Positions 25,616 to 34,335 of a stretch of 42,532 bases of DNA are shown piece by piece (within the stretch, counting starts at the first letter, position 1; every line of letters begins with the position of its first letter). The stretch spans positions 1-42,532 of the forward strand of contig JAMDDH010000053.1 of the NCBI GenBank assembly GCA_023488885.1, in the 5' to 3' direction. Source of the DNA: Thermoplasmatota archaeon. Its GTDB lineage: Archaea > Thermoplasmatota > Thermoplasmata > Thermoplasmatales > Thermoplasmataceae. Under the pieces are notes generated by a model. It was not told the origin of the DNA. It saw only the letters and a list, made by a program, of their open reading frames with translations, and did no database searches. A program made the translations under genes and the position numbers.

Positions 25616-26299
25616 TTAATACATCTTATTCAATACTGAATTCTTCAGATACTGGACTACTTCATCAACATGGGCTTTCATCCTGTCTCTCGCTTCTTCA
25701 GCTTTTCCCGTTTCCATTGCCCTCAAGACATCCTCATGCTCGTTTATCTCTGAGATGCGCCGGTCATAACTGCTGAAAAGGGTAGTTCGGATCACCTTTA
25801 ATTTAAGCCGGATGTTCGAAGTGTATTCTGCGATGTAACGGTTTCCGCTAGCTGATGCTATAATGGAATGAAATTTTCCGTTCAGATCAGCCAGTTTGAT
25901 CGGTTCAGGATCAGGCAACTGATTCTGTTTTTTAATCAGAACAAGAGCTTCGCGCAGCTTGGCCATGATTTCAGGGGTCATCTTAAGGGTTGCAAGGTAA
26001 GCGGCTTCTGATTCCAGAAGGCCACGTATCTCGTAAAGTTCCAGAACTTCCTGCTCATCAAGATAGATAACATTGTAATACCTCCCGTTCCTGAATACCA
26101 GCCCTTCAACTTCCAACTGAACCAGGGCTTCGCGAACCGGGGTTTTACTCATGTTCAGGCTGGTAGCCAGATTGTCTGGACTTATAGACTGTCCCGCTCT
26201 GTATTTCCCGTTGAGTATTCCTTCAAATATGTATTTGTAAGCGGTTTCAGTCAATGTAAGCCTGTTTTCACTTTCTTCCTTCATTTTCATGTCCCCCAT
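25616..26299 (-). CDS. GntR-family regulator, FadR/FCD type
   Basis: About 227 residues; a GTG at 26335 could extend it by 12. The N-terminal winged helix (YKYIFEGILNGKYRAGQSI then LATSLNMSKTPVREALVQLEVEGLVF) is classic GntR. The C-terminal FCD helical domain keeps the metal-ligand pattern Asn/His (LADLNGKFHSII), EHEDVL and MKAHVDEVV, with Asp or Asn in the first position. Such proteins sense carboxylic acids and repress catabolic genes. No target is next to it; it may act elsewhere. ATG 26299 precedes GGGGGAC, and the upstream region (26336-26594) is AT-rich with the perfect palindrome CGTTATAATAACG at 26491-26503. Confidence 0.85.
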   Translation of the reverse strand: MGDMKMKEESENRLTLTETAYKYIFEGILNGKYRAGQSISPDNLATSLNMSKTPVREALVQLEVEGLVFRNGRYYNVIYLDEQEVLELYEIRGLLESEAAYLATLKMTPEIMAKLREALVLIKKQNQLPDPEPIKLADLNGKFHSIIASASGNRYIAEYTSNIRLKLKVIRTTLFSSYDRRISEINEHEDVLRAMETGKAEEARDRMKAHVDEVVQYLKNSVLNKMY

Positions 26300-26490
26300 T
26301 GAGACTTGTCGAACACCAACGTGAATGATTGCCACTGTCCGGTTTCGACGTTTTTAACCTGTCTGCCGGTCTGTCATCCTGACCAAGGACTTATATCATC
26401 CCTTGCCTAAAGAGGTAATTCGATGGCTGCTTCGGTCAGCATATATATTGCGTAAAAATATGCAATGAATAAAGTTTTGTGTTTTTGTTT

Positions 26491-26503
26491 CGTTATAATA
26501 ACG
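26491..26503. promoter_or_regulatory. 13-bp palindrome upstream of GntR gene
   Basis: CGTTATAATAACG has perfect 6-bp arms and one central base. GCATAT 26439-26444 and ATATGC 26458-26463 add a second inverted pair. These may be regulatory sites, but they lie 140-200 bp from the start codon. Confidence 0.3.
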
Positions 26504-26594
26504 ATATTTTGAAGGTAATTCATGTTCGATGTCTTTGATTCATGCTATCGAGGACAGTCTCCGCTAATAATCTGGTGCAGAGCCGAAATCATGG

Positions 26595-27521
26595 TCAAAT
26601 CCAGTCCCACAGGTCACTGTCAATGTCTGTGACTCTTTCGAGGAACAATCGGTTTCCCTCTTTTTCAGCAACTTTCATGACGACTTCTACATAATCATTT
26701 GCCTGCACCTTAGGCATAAAATTGTCCACAAGAAGATAGTTATCCTTGTAATTGAGAAAATATGCATTCCTCATAACCGGTTTATCAAAAGCAAGCTTAC
26801 GTATTTCCATCAGGTATGGATTTTCACTAACGAATTCATAGATGTTATCGGTCTCAGGAATAGAATAGTCGGAGTATTCCGGAGGTAGTTTCTCATTAGT
26901 GTAAATCATGATTTTAAGGGGATTACCACTCTTGTTCTGTATCTCTCCAATGCAGTCGAAGTCGGCCATCGCTCTTTCGTAATCAGCTAAATTTCCCTCT
27001 AATCTGATAGCGTATGAAACCACAGTAATCGGAAAAATGCTGTTCAATTCCTCCAATATCTTTGTTATTCCGGGGCTTTTGCCTAAGTAATCCACAATTA
27101 GTGTTCTGTCTTTTGATCCCATCTCGAAAATAATGTCTGAAATTAAATTCAGGCGTGAATTATGGAACCGGAAATCTATGAACAGGCGCCCTTTCCTAGC
27201 ACTCACAGCATTTAGTGAAACGGTTTTTGTATTCGCGAGGCGGGACAGTATTTCAACGGATTTGTTATCACTGAGATCTTCCTCAACAATGAAAGCGTAA
27301 TCTGTTTCTCCTGCTTTCATTCCCCTAAGTAATACTGGAAGGTCTTTTTCAAAACCCTTTTTTTCAACTATGTAAAGGAATTTTGAAAGATCGACGCGAG
27401 AATCGAGGAATGCAGGAACATTGAGGTCATGGTTTTTCGTGAATTTTAAAAATGGCGTATCGAAAGCTAGCGAAAGAATACATCTGAAATCCAGACGCTG
27501 ATCTATGTCTTTTATTTTCAC
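26595..27521 (-). CDS. uncharacterised 308-residue protein, regulator-like
   Basis: 308 residues, soluble, no signal or membrane helix. The middle (SDIIFEMGSKDRTLIVDYLGKSPGITKILEELNSIFPITVVSYAIR) and end look like two copies of an alpha/beta module similar in feel to the N-terminal halves of Bat/HTH_10 regulators, but no helix-turn-helix follows. GTG 27521 is the start, with a TATA-like TCTATAAAATG about 20 nt upstream. The window has one true HTH_10 protein at 36184. Relatedness is a guess by pattern. Function unknown. Confidence 0.55.
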   Translation of the reverse strand: MKIKDIDQRLDFRCILSLAFDTPFLKFTKNHDLNVPAFLDSRVDLSKFLYIVEKKGFEKDLPVLLRGMKAGETDYAFIVEEDLSDNKSVEILSRLANTKTVSLNAVSARKGRLFIDFRFHNSRLNLISDIIFEMGSKDRTLIVDYLGKSPGITKILEELNSIFPITVVSYAIRLEGNLADYERAMADFDCIGEIQNKSGNPLKIMIYTNEKLPPEYSDYSIPETDNIYEFVSENPYLMEIRKLAFDKPVMRNAYFLNYKDNYLLVDNFMPKVQANDYVEVVMKVAEKEGNRLFLERVTDIDSDLWDWI

Positions 27522-27625
27522 TGCAAGAACATTTTATAGACCATATATTAACATTCGCACAGAAATATTTGAAAACGAACCGTTTTAACTCAAGTTTTAT
27601 TGTTCAGCTTCCCCACAGAGTAGAA

Positions 27626-27641
27626 TAATTTATATTATATC
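27626..27641 (+). promoter_or_regulatory. TATA box for zinc-ribbon gene
   Basis: AATTTATATTATAT is centred 24 nt before ATG 27657, giving a leaderless mRNA. Confidence 0.6.
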
Positions 27642-27656
27642 GTGAATTAATATTCG

Positions 27657-27893
27657 ATGGAAAGAAAATGCAGCAATTGCAACATTGATATGCAACCTGT
27701 AGGAGATATGAAATTCCGCGTTGGAGGTTATTCCGGAATTGGTGGAATGTTTCTCGGAGGATGGAATCAGCTGGCAGAATCAACACAGACTTTTTCACTG
27801 TTCAGATGCCAGCAGTGCGGGAAAGTAGATTTCTATGAACACGGAGCAGGAGGTTCTGGAGACGGCAATGAGAAAAAGCATCGCTTCCTTTGA
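27657..27893 (+). CDS. small zinc-ribbon protein
   Basis: 78 residues. Cys-x2-Cys at CSNC near the N-terminus pairs with Cys-x2-Cys at CQQC about 45 residues later, as in small archaeal zinc ribbons of the DUF2082 or nucleic-acid-binding type. Between them is a Gly-rich segment (GGYSGIGGMFLGGW), and a charged, His-containing tail ends the protein. It is leaderless with a good TATA box. No partner is evident; the next gene (27972) is a membrane protein with its own start. Confidence 0.65.
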   Translation: MERKCSNCNIDMQPVGDMKFRVGGYSGIGGMFLGGWNQLAESTQTFSLFRCQQCGKVDFYEHGAGGSGDGNEKKHRFL

Positions 27894-27971
27894 CCTTATC
27901 CGAATATCCTTATCATTTTTCCAGAGACAATAACTTTTTATATGATGTTGTAAATAAATTTCTGTGAAGAA

Positions 27972-28415
27972 ATGGATGACAATAAAGAAAGAGCCTTCAG
28001 AGTTCCCGCAGTACTGCTATTTGTGGATTTTCTGATAACTGTCTTGATTCTCTACACAGATCATAATCTTCAGACTGATTTCGGAACAACCAGCCCCTAC
28101 TTTATCCACTGGTATGGTTTACTGATAACTGGAATTGCGGCACTTTGCGGATCCATAATTATCTTTGCAAGACCGGGGAGGAAAACACTTACTGCAGGTG
28201 CTACAGGCACCCTGATATTGTTTCTTTTCCTTATTGGTGACGTTGCTACATATCAGATGGTTGGTTTCACAACTCCCGTTCAGTTTGCCACATATCTCTT
28301 TGGAATATCTGCTTACCCCCATTCATTGCCGTATGTACCGGGATTGTACGACATTCTGGTTATATTCTATCTGATTAGCGCAATAGCTGGGTTCAGTTAC
28401 CGTCACAAACTCTAG
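27972..28415 (+). CDS. four-helix membrane protein of unknown function
   Basis: 147 residues with four hydrophobic helices (about residues 11-28, 45-65, 75-97 and 122-142) and short loops, with Lys/Arg at both ends suggesting N-in, C-in. No cysteine pair or catalytic motif was seen. A gap of 49 nt separates it from the GT-C protein gene downstream on the same strand, so the two may be cotranscribed. Confidence 0.6.
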   Translation: MDDNKERAFRVPAVLLFVDFLITVLILYTDHNLQTDFGTTSPYFIHWYGLLITGIAALCGSIIIFARPGRKTLTAGATGTLILFLFLIGDVATYQMVGFTTPVQFATYLFGISAYPHSLPYVPGLYDILVIFYLISAIAGFSYRHKL

Positions 28416-28464
28416 CTATTTTTGGCATAGCTTAAAATTTCAATTTACAGATACTGGAGTCATC

Positions 28465-30213
28465 GTGAAAGTAACACGCGGCATAACCATTCTGCTGATT
28501 TTGTCCGGTCTCCTTCTTATATCAACAGCTTTTTCTTTTTCGCTGAATGCGGCCGGGACAAATGAAACACATCTCTCTGATCAGAAGATGGTCATCACCG
28601 TAACACCGTCGCAGATTTCAGTCCCAACTGTAGTTGCCAGTCACATACCTGTAAGGATCACCGTGACAGGACCTGATATTACGAGTCTTCAGATATACGG
28701 AGAATCCAGTGCAGGCAACCGGTTAGTATATTCAGAAGCATTCTCTTCCAGGCCTTATTATCAGATATACCTGCCAATACCGGATAATTTGATTAGCCCT
28801 TCTGTAAATTTGGTGATTGTCATTAATCACAACGTAACCTTTACAGTTCCCATCACCTTTTCTCCGGAAATATCGCCGATCTTTTCTGATATTTCTCTGG
28901 TAGTTGGCATTACACTCTTTCTGTCAGGAGCCTACTTATACCCTCCATTAAAGGGTTTTAGATACTGGCTATTGCTGCCACCCTTCATTTTACTCAGCAT
29001 GCTGTTCGGGCAAAGATACGATATGTACTACATGATTGCGGTGGGGTTGAGAATACTGGATGGCGTGAATCCTTACCTGGCATCTCAAAGCACCCTGCCT
29101 GGCCTGCAATACGCATATCCTCCCGGTTTTGTACCATGGAGTGCTTTTTCTGATTATATAGTTTTCAGAATCACTAAAATGAGTTATCCCGGTGTAGCAA
29201 CACTGAACTTTATCGGAACTCAGTACGGTTCGTTATATGGCGTCTGGAGAAGTCTTGAGGGGACAAACCTGCTTCTCCTGTACACAATTATAAAATTGCC
29301 CATGGTCCTCTCCTTCTTCTGGAGCTACAGGACATTAAGGCAGGTAAATAACAAGGTTTCTTGGAAACTATGGTTCCTGAATCCAATAGCTGTCGTTGTC
29401 GGTATTTTATGGGGGCAAATTGACATAATCGCTGTGGCATTTATGCTTCAGTCGATCCTGTATTTCAGATCAGGAAAAGAATTTTCAGCAGTTTTATTTG
29501 CAGGAATTGGTGCGACGGTAAAGGTTTTTCCCGCGTTGCTGATTCCCTACCTGCTGATCAGGTCCAAACACCGGAAATCAGCAGCTCTTGGCATATTACC
29601 TGCCATTGTTTTTACGCTGGCAATGTACGCTGTCACAGGCAACGTTGAAAGTGACGTTCTTCATCTTTTCATTTCAAGAGCCGTTCCAACATTTAATGGG
29701 ATTTTCATTGCAAATGGCTTGACATGGCAGGTTCTGGTGACAGATCTCGGCTTCACGACTTTTCCGTCCCTCTTCACGTACGTATTCATTCCAGTCTATT
29801 TCTTGCTGCTCTTCCTTTTTACAAGAAGAAATGTGATCCCGGAATACTTCTTTATCACTGTCCTGTTTCTGTTCTTTCTCACCTATAATCTGGTAAACCC
29901 ACAGTATTTTATCTGGATAATTCCACTTCTCCTCATGACGGGTGAAAATAAGTCTGCAATAGTTCTCTCTGCTATTTCTGGCTTATATCTTTACCTCATG
30001 TATTCTTTTGCCTATTTCATTAACCCGCAAATATCATGGAACTACGCTTCAAGCATCCTCGGACAGTTTGAATCCCTGAGGCTTTCAATAACCTCATCAG
30101 AATATGTCGCAATGACGATCGGTTTGATCTCAGCCGCAATCTATCTCACATACTTCCTGAAATTTCTACGAACCTCAGCAATAGGAAATAAGAGTACTGC
30201 GGTTGAACATTGA
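28465..30213 (+). CDS. GT-C-type membrane glycosyltransferase
   Basis: 582 residues. The first about 145 are a signal or anchor helix plus an extracytoplasmic beta domain. About ten membrane helices follow. The loop with GQRYDMYYMIAVGLRILDGVNPYL and YAYPPGFVPW is where GT-C enzymes keep their catalytic Asp/Glu, and FLNPIAVVVGILWGQIDIIAVAFMLQSILYF with ATVKVFPALLIPYLL matches DUF2029/GPI-mannosyltransferase-like (GT87) proteins, which use polyprenyl-phosphate sugars. Likely role: adding mannose or a related sugar outside the membrane. The start is GTG 28465. No other GT gene shares its operon directly. Confidence 0.7.
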   Translation: MKVTRGITILLILSGLLLISTAFSFSLNAAGTNETHLSDQKMVITVTPSQISVPTVVASHIPVRITVTGPDITSLQIYGESSAGNRLVYSEAFSSRPYYQIYLPIPDNLISPSVNLVIVINHNVTFTVPITFSPEISPIFSDISLVVGITLFLSGAYLYPPLKGFRYWLLLPPFILLSMLFGQRYDMYYMIAVGLRILDGVNPYLASQSTLPGLQYAYPPGFVPWSAFSDYIVFRITKMSYPGVATLNFIGTQYGSLYGVWRSLEGTNLLLLYTIIKLPMVLSFFWSYRTLRQVNNKVSWKLWFLNPIAVVVGILWGQIDIIAVAFMLQSILYFRSGKEFSAVLFAGIGATVKVFPALLIPYLLIRSKHRKSAALGILPAIVFTLAMYAVTGNVESDVLHLFISRAVPTFNGIFIANGLTWQVLVTDLGFTTFPSLFTYVFIPVYFLLLFLFTRRNVIPEYFFITVLFLFFLTYNLVNPQYFIWIIPLLLMTGENKSAIVLSAISGLYLYLMYSFAYFINPQISWNYASSILGQFESLRLSITSSEYVAMTIGLISAAIYLTYFLKFLRTSAIGNKSTAVEH

Positions 30214-30394
30214 TTGGATACGAAATACAATAAACCAGCAGTCACGCTTATCTGGAAATGCAAGTCAAGTTAAAATGATATAATTTTAATTTATTGTTGC
30301 GTATTTTTAACAAAAAACCCTTATATTATAATTAAACTAAGTATTGCTGACTGGAAACATAGGCTGTTGACAGGCGGCAGGCTAGCGATCAGCG

Positions 30395-31048
30395 TTGAAT
30401 CAATTCTCTCTCGAGACTGGCTTCGAAATCAGAAACTTGAAACTCGAGAGGGCAAAGATTTTCCTAAATCATTTTGGACTCAAAGGCATCAAATTTGCGG
30501 GTGTTTCAGGTTCAGTGTCTTACACTCCAGTCGAATCTGACGATATCGACATTTTCATAATCTCCAGCAACGGAAAATTATGGCCGGTACTGTTGCGTGC
30601 CTTTGTATTAAGGCGAATGCTTGGAATGGATGACATCTGCATATCTCTCACAATGGATGAGAAATTTGCTGATGAGATGTTTTCTCAAGAGGGCGATTAT
30701 CTTCTTGCTTCAGATTCATATCACGTGATTCCACTGATAGGAAAGAACTACTATGACAGCCTTCTCTCAAAAAGCCCATTCATCAGGAGTTATATCCCAC
30801 AATGGCGGTCAGAGAGTACGCTGGTAGACACGAATACCGGACCGTCAGCGCATATCCTCAACGTGCTGCTATTCATGATTCTGGCACCATTTATCTACAT
30901 CAAGACAGCGAGAAACGAGAAAAAGTCAGTTTTAAAAGTTGGAAACGAAGGAAGATACAGGGCAGTGCTGGGAATACACAAATTCTACCTGGACACACAG
31001 AAATATCATGACCTTAAGGAGAAGTTATCCGGAGGGCGGCATGCATGA
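30395..31048 (+). CDS. nucleotidyltransferase-fold protein of glycan operon
   Basis: 217 residues from TTG 30395; there is no ATG before residue 75. The region KFAGVSGSVSYTPVESDDIDIFII has the G-S ... D-x-D pattern of minimal (pol-beta-type) nucleotidyltransferases, with Asp53 and Asp55 as metal ligands. A third acidic residue is unclear. The rest is mixed helix/strand with a hydrophobic segment (about 150-168). It is the first gene of a run with 4-nt overlaps into two GT2 genes and a small gene. It could activate a substrate or modify a partner; it does not look like HddC or other sugar-nucleotide pyrophosphorylases. Leader TATA: TTATATTATAAT near 30323. Confidence 0.6.
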   Translation: MNQFSLETGFEIRNLKLERAKIFLNHFGLKGIKFAGVSGSVSYTPVESDDIDIFIISSNGKLWPVLLRAFVLRRMLGMDDICISLTMDEKFADEMFSQEGDYLLASDSYHVIPLIGKNYYDSLLSKSPFIRSYIPQWRSESTLVDTNTGPSAHILNVLLFMILAPFIYIKTARNEKKSVLKVGNEGRYRAVLGIHKFYLDTQKYHDLKEKLSGGRHA

Positions 31049-31923
31049 CGAGTTCTGCCATATTCTTCTCGTATTCGTCACAGAGGGATTTCAATTCCAT
31101 TATGGATAACCTGGAGAAGTACAATGTTGACAAGGTTATTCTAGCAGTAGGGGGCCGGCTTAACCTTGAATCCAACTCAGGTAAACTGAACAGCCGGAGA
31201 ATCACTTTGCTTTATGAGGAATCGCGGCTTGGAAAGAGCAATTCACTGAATCGCGCAATAGAGCATGTGAAAGGCGATTTCACATACATTATATCCGGTG
31301 ATGTTAGATTTGAACCCGATATTTTTTCAAAGTGTGAAGAGAGATTCACCGGGAATGTCGGCATGGTAATACCTATGGTGGAACCATATGCGCCGGAAAA
31401 CTTCGCTGAGCGTATCGGGAGTGTCATGTGGCATGTACGCGATGTATTCCTTGACTATATGCAAAACCATGGCAGATTTTTTTCCGGCGGTGAATTTCAG
31501 GCGGTACGCAATCCAGTGAAGATCAATTTTAAGGACATTGTTAATGACGATGAATTCCTTTGCCACCATGTTTACAATTCCGGTCTCAGGATTCTTTATG
31601 ACCGTCAAATTGTGGTTCGGAATTTTGTCCCTGATAGATTACCTGAACTGTTTCAACAGAGGGTCCGAGTAAATTTCGGACACTATGAATCCAGGAAATT
31701 CAACAATGTTCATTGTTCCCTGAGCCTGTTGGTCTCAGAGGATTTCCGGTCAGCATGGAATGTGTTATTACACTTCATTAAACGATATCCAAGAGATTCA
31801 CTTTTCATATTCTTTTCCGGAGCAGTGGAAGTTCTATCGCTGATAAAGTCCAGACAGGCATTTAGGAGGGGAACGAAACTTAATGTCTGGAAAATCGTGA
31901 ACACAAGGAAAGATGGCCAATGA
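31045..31923 (+). CDS. GT2-like glycosyltransferase
   Basis: 292 residues, overlapping its upstream neighbour by 4 nt. A family 2-like GT-A fold: IFFSYSSQRDFNSIMDNLEKY as strand and helix 1, RITLLYEESRLGKSNSLNRAIEHVKGD as the donor loop, and TYIISGDVRFEPD where DxD usually lies (here Gly-Asp-Val-Arg). FSGGEFQAVRN and NDDEFL supply the acceptor acidic motif. A hydrophobic helix near 252-270 may touch the membrane. It likely transfers a sugar from a nucleotide donor inside the cell to a lipid carrier, judging by neighbours; donor and acceptor are unknown. Confidence 0.7.
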   Translation: MTSSAIFFSYSSQRDFNSIMDNLEKYNVDKVILAVGGRLNLESNSGKLNSRRITLLYEESRLGKSNSLNRAIEHVKGDFTYIISGDVRFEPDIFSKCEERFTGNVGMVIPMVEPYAPENFAERIGSVMWHVRDVFLDYMQNHGRFFSGGEFQAVRNPVKINFKDIVNDDEFLCHHVYNSGLRILYDRQIVVRNFVPDRLPELFQQRVRVNFGHYESRKFNNVHCSLSLLVSEDFRSAWNVLLHFIKRYPRDSLFIFFSGAVEVLSLIKSRQAFRRGTKLNVWKIVNTRKDGQ

Positions 31924-32774
31924 TAGCGGATCATGTTACTCCTGCAAGTAAAATTAATGGAGATGATGTTCAGAGCTTTGATTCTTGCGGCCATAAAGGA
32001 ATAGATGTGATTGTTCGCACATTCAATTCAGACAGATATCTGGAATCGTGCCTATCAACTGCCCGTAAATTCCTGCAAGTTAATCGCCTGTTGATAGTGG
32101 ATCACAATAGCACTGACATGACCCTTGAAATAGCGAAGAAGTATGGGGCCGAGATATATCAGGAGGATGTTGGGCTGGGATTTGCTACATCCAAGGCAAT
32201 AGAAATGGCTGGGACAGAATACCTGATTTTCATTGACAGTGATGTGACAATAACAAGGAAAGATTTTCTGGAAGAGGCTTTTAAACTCATGAGAAAGAAA
32301 AATACCGGAGCTGTAGTCGGATCGGCAAAAGGGCACATTTTCCATTATGGTATACCACTTGGGCTCACTCTTATGCGACTGGATCTGGCTAGATCGATAC
32401 TTATCCCTGCGAACATTGAGGGAAGGGAGACTTTTTTCATACAACGTAAATTACGCGAAAATGGGCTTAAAGTCAGGTATGTCAGGGATTCCATGGAACA
32501 CAATTCAGTCTACAGAAGATACAGATACTGGCCTGAATGGCAGGGAGCCCAGATCAGGATAACTGCGGGCTTAAACCCACGGGAGGTTTTATATTCATTT
32601 CTCGTAGTCTTCCTGATGCTGTCCAATTCAAAGAAGCTCAGAAATTTACTATATACGCCTGTTTTCCAGGCGAAACTCCTTAATGGCTTCCTCAATCCGG
32701 AAAAATGGCATCACATGGATAGAAGGCAGGTAAAGATTAGACACACTCCAGCAAAAGGTAAGGTGGCTAAATGA
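31920..32774 (+). CDS. GT2 glycosyltransferase
   Basis: 284 residues, overlapping both neighbours by 4 nt. The GT-A family 2 pattern is clear: DVIVRTFNSDRYLESCLSTARK, LLIVDHNSTDMTLEIAKKYGAEI, and YLIFIDSDVTITRKDFL with DSD as the metal/nucleotide site. A C-terminal region (EHNSVYRRYRYWPEWQGAQIRI) with aromatic/basic residues and a hydrophobic helix (YSFLVVFLMLS) is likely amphipathic or membrane-attached. It adds a sugar to a growing glycan, probably lipid-linked. Together with the neighbouring GT2 gene and nucleotidyltransferase-fold gene it forms a compact operon. Confidence 0.85.
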   Translation: MIADHVTPASKINGDDVQSFDSCGHKGIDVIVRTFNSDRYLESCLSTARKFLQVNRLLIVDHNSTDMTLEIAKKYGAEIYQEDVGLGFATSKAIEMAGTEYLIFIDSDVTITRKDFLEEAFKLMRKKNTGAVVGSAKGHIFHYGIPLGLTLMRLDLARSILIPANIEGRETFFIQRKLRENGLKVRYVRDSMEHNSVYRRYRYWPEWQGAQIRITAGLNPREVLYSFLVVFLMLSNSKKLRNLLYTPVFQAKLLNGFLNPEKWHHMDRRQVKIRHTPAKGKVAK

Positions 32775-32989
32775 AGATATATTCTGAAAGATTCCTCATC
32801 AAGTACCTGTTTTCCAACTTCGGTCTCTGTCTTGGCGTCGATACAAAGAAAACGTCCTTCCTGTTCCTGATATCGAAGGCGGGGATTATAATGAGACGTC
32901 GTCCTGTGGGAGACAAAATTGTTGAAAACCTGAATTACGAGATTCCGGAAATTCACGCAGCAATATTGACTGAAAAAAAGACACTGTAA
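32771..32989 (+). CDS. small hypothetical protein ending GT operon
   Basis: 72 residues; the ATG overlaps the previous stop by 4 nt and follows AAGGTAAGGTGG, a good ribosome site, so translation is credible. The protein is basic in the middle (MRRRP), has a short hydrophobic stretch (TSFLFLISKAGII) and a charged tail. It is not like any family I know; it could be a GT accessory subunit. No conserved residues can be named from one sequence. Confidence 0.6.
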   Translation: MKIYSERFLIKYLFSNFGLCLGVDTKKTSFLFLISKAGIIMRRRPVGDKIVENLNYEIPEIHAAILTEKKTL

Positions 32990-33012
32990 ACAACACCCTA
33001 AACTCGATTTTC

Positions 33013-34167
33013 TTATTTACGAACAAAAGAAACAAGAAAATGATCACCAAGCATAGTCAATGGCCAGATTTTTCCTACTTTCCTGTCAATATTCTTCAAC
33101 GTGTCAAATTTTCGATCGAATTTATTCACATATTTCACGAAATTGGATGGTGGAATCAACACCGGCAGGCCTTCTACAGACTCAACAGTGAAATGTCCGT
33201 CAAATAACCTAAGGAAGTGCGGAAGAGTGTAAGCATAAGTGTCAACGCAGAATCTTGACTTTCCTTCAGGTATCAGATTGTGCAGCCTGGCAAAGGCATA
33301 CTTAATCTTAAATCTGAGGAGATAACCCATGATTTCGAATGCACAGAGTTTATTATAAACTGCAACAACCATCTTTCCTCCTGGCTTGAGAGCCCTGTGT
33401 GCCAGTTCAGGCAGGAAATTGATATCCGGTTCGCAGTTTAATGCTCCGTAAGTGGAATATATTCCGTCAAAATAATGATCGCCGAATTCGTCCAGGACTT
33501 TCCACAGTTCACTGGCCCTGAGTTTGCGGGTCTTCAGCCTGGTTTCCACTCCACTGGTTCTGGCCTTGTCCTCCAGAACATCCAGCATTCTTGTTGAAAT
33601 ATCAATTGAAACAATCTCATGGCCAGCCTTCAAAAGTTCTATCGTCTCAGTTCCAGTGCCTGAACCTATTTCAAGCAATTTGCCTGATTTTGCGAATGAA
33701 TGTGTCATCGTGGCAAGTGAACGTTCCCTGAGAAGTGCATTTATGGTGTTGCCAAAGATATGTCTGTCGTATTCGTTTGCAATTGAATCAAATTCCGATT
33801 CCAGCCACGTATAATAATTTGAAATGGCATCAAGCCCCGTAATATTTCCCGCAGGATTCAGCTTAATTACTCTGGAATAACCGGAGTACCAATCGGAAAC
33901 TTTTGACTGACCATATTTATGTATAAATTCCTGGAAGACTTTATTACGTTCATTCTGGTCTGTTACGAGCTTTGCATCGGTTTCGAGCCTGTTGCCTTTA
34001 ACTTTTACTGAAGCCTTTCCATGCCTGAGAATATATGATGGCCATCTCGCTGCATATCCCGATGAAACAAGATATATGATATCTTCCTGCCTGACGTAGG
34101 CGAGTGGGGTTTCTCCGTTCGCGGTTTCAAGCATCAGGTGGTCAGTCACGGTCTCTCCACTTTTCAT
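33013..34167 (-). CDS. flavin/F420-barrel domain fused to SAM methyltransferase
   Basis: 384 residues in two parts. Residues about 10-105 resemble the split beta-barrel of deazaflavin (F420)-dependent nitroreductases: GETPLAYVRQEDIIYLVSSG, WPSYILRHGKASVKVKGN, then TDQNERNKVFQEFIHKYG. Residues about 125-384 are a class I methyltransferase with motif I LEIGSGTGTETIELL and acidic VSIDIS, and ALKPGGKMVVAVYN after it. A fused barrel plus methyltransferase is unusual; a redox-coupled methylation or a scaffold role is possible. F420 use is inferred only from the family. It is convergent with the GT operon, monocistronic, and starts at ATG 34167. Confidence 0.7.
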   Translation of the reverse strand: MKSGETVTDHLMLETANGETPLAYVRQEDIIYLVSSGYAARWPSYILRHGKASVKVKGNRLETDAKLVTDQNERNKVFQEFIHKYGQSKVSDWYSGYSRVIKLNPAGNITGLDAISNYYTWLESEFDSIANEYDRHIFGNTINALLRERSLATMTHSFAKSGKLLEIGSGTGTETIELLKAGHEIVSIDISTRMLDVLEDKARTSGVETRLKTRKLRASELWKVLDEFGDHYFDGIYSTYGALNCEPDINFLPELAHRALKPGGKMVVAVYNKLCAFEIMGYLLRFKIKYAFARLHNLIPEGKSRFCVDTYAYTLPHFLRLFDGHFTVESVEGLPVLIPPSNFVKYVNKFDRKFDTLKNIDRKVGKIWPLTMLGDHFLVSFVRK

Positions 34168-34335
34168 CAGAATAACAAATAACGGTTAAGTGAATTAAAA
34201 ATCTTTGGAATTTCTGTTATGGTTGACTTCATCTCCCGGCTCTACTGGGGATTTTTCACTAACGAGAGTTAAAAAGTTGTGTAAAAAAATGTGTTTCTTG
34301 GGAAAATAGTTATTGATCAGATTTCAGGTAGGCAA

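Noticed and set aside
30395-31048. Reading the nucleotidyltransferase-like gene as hddC
   Set aside because: It has a pol-beta-type G-S/D-x-D pattern, not the GxGxRL pyrophosphorylase motif of sugar-nucleotide guanylyltransferases.
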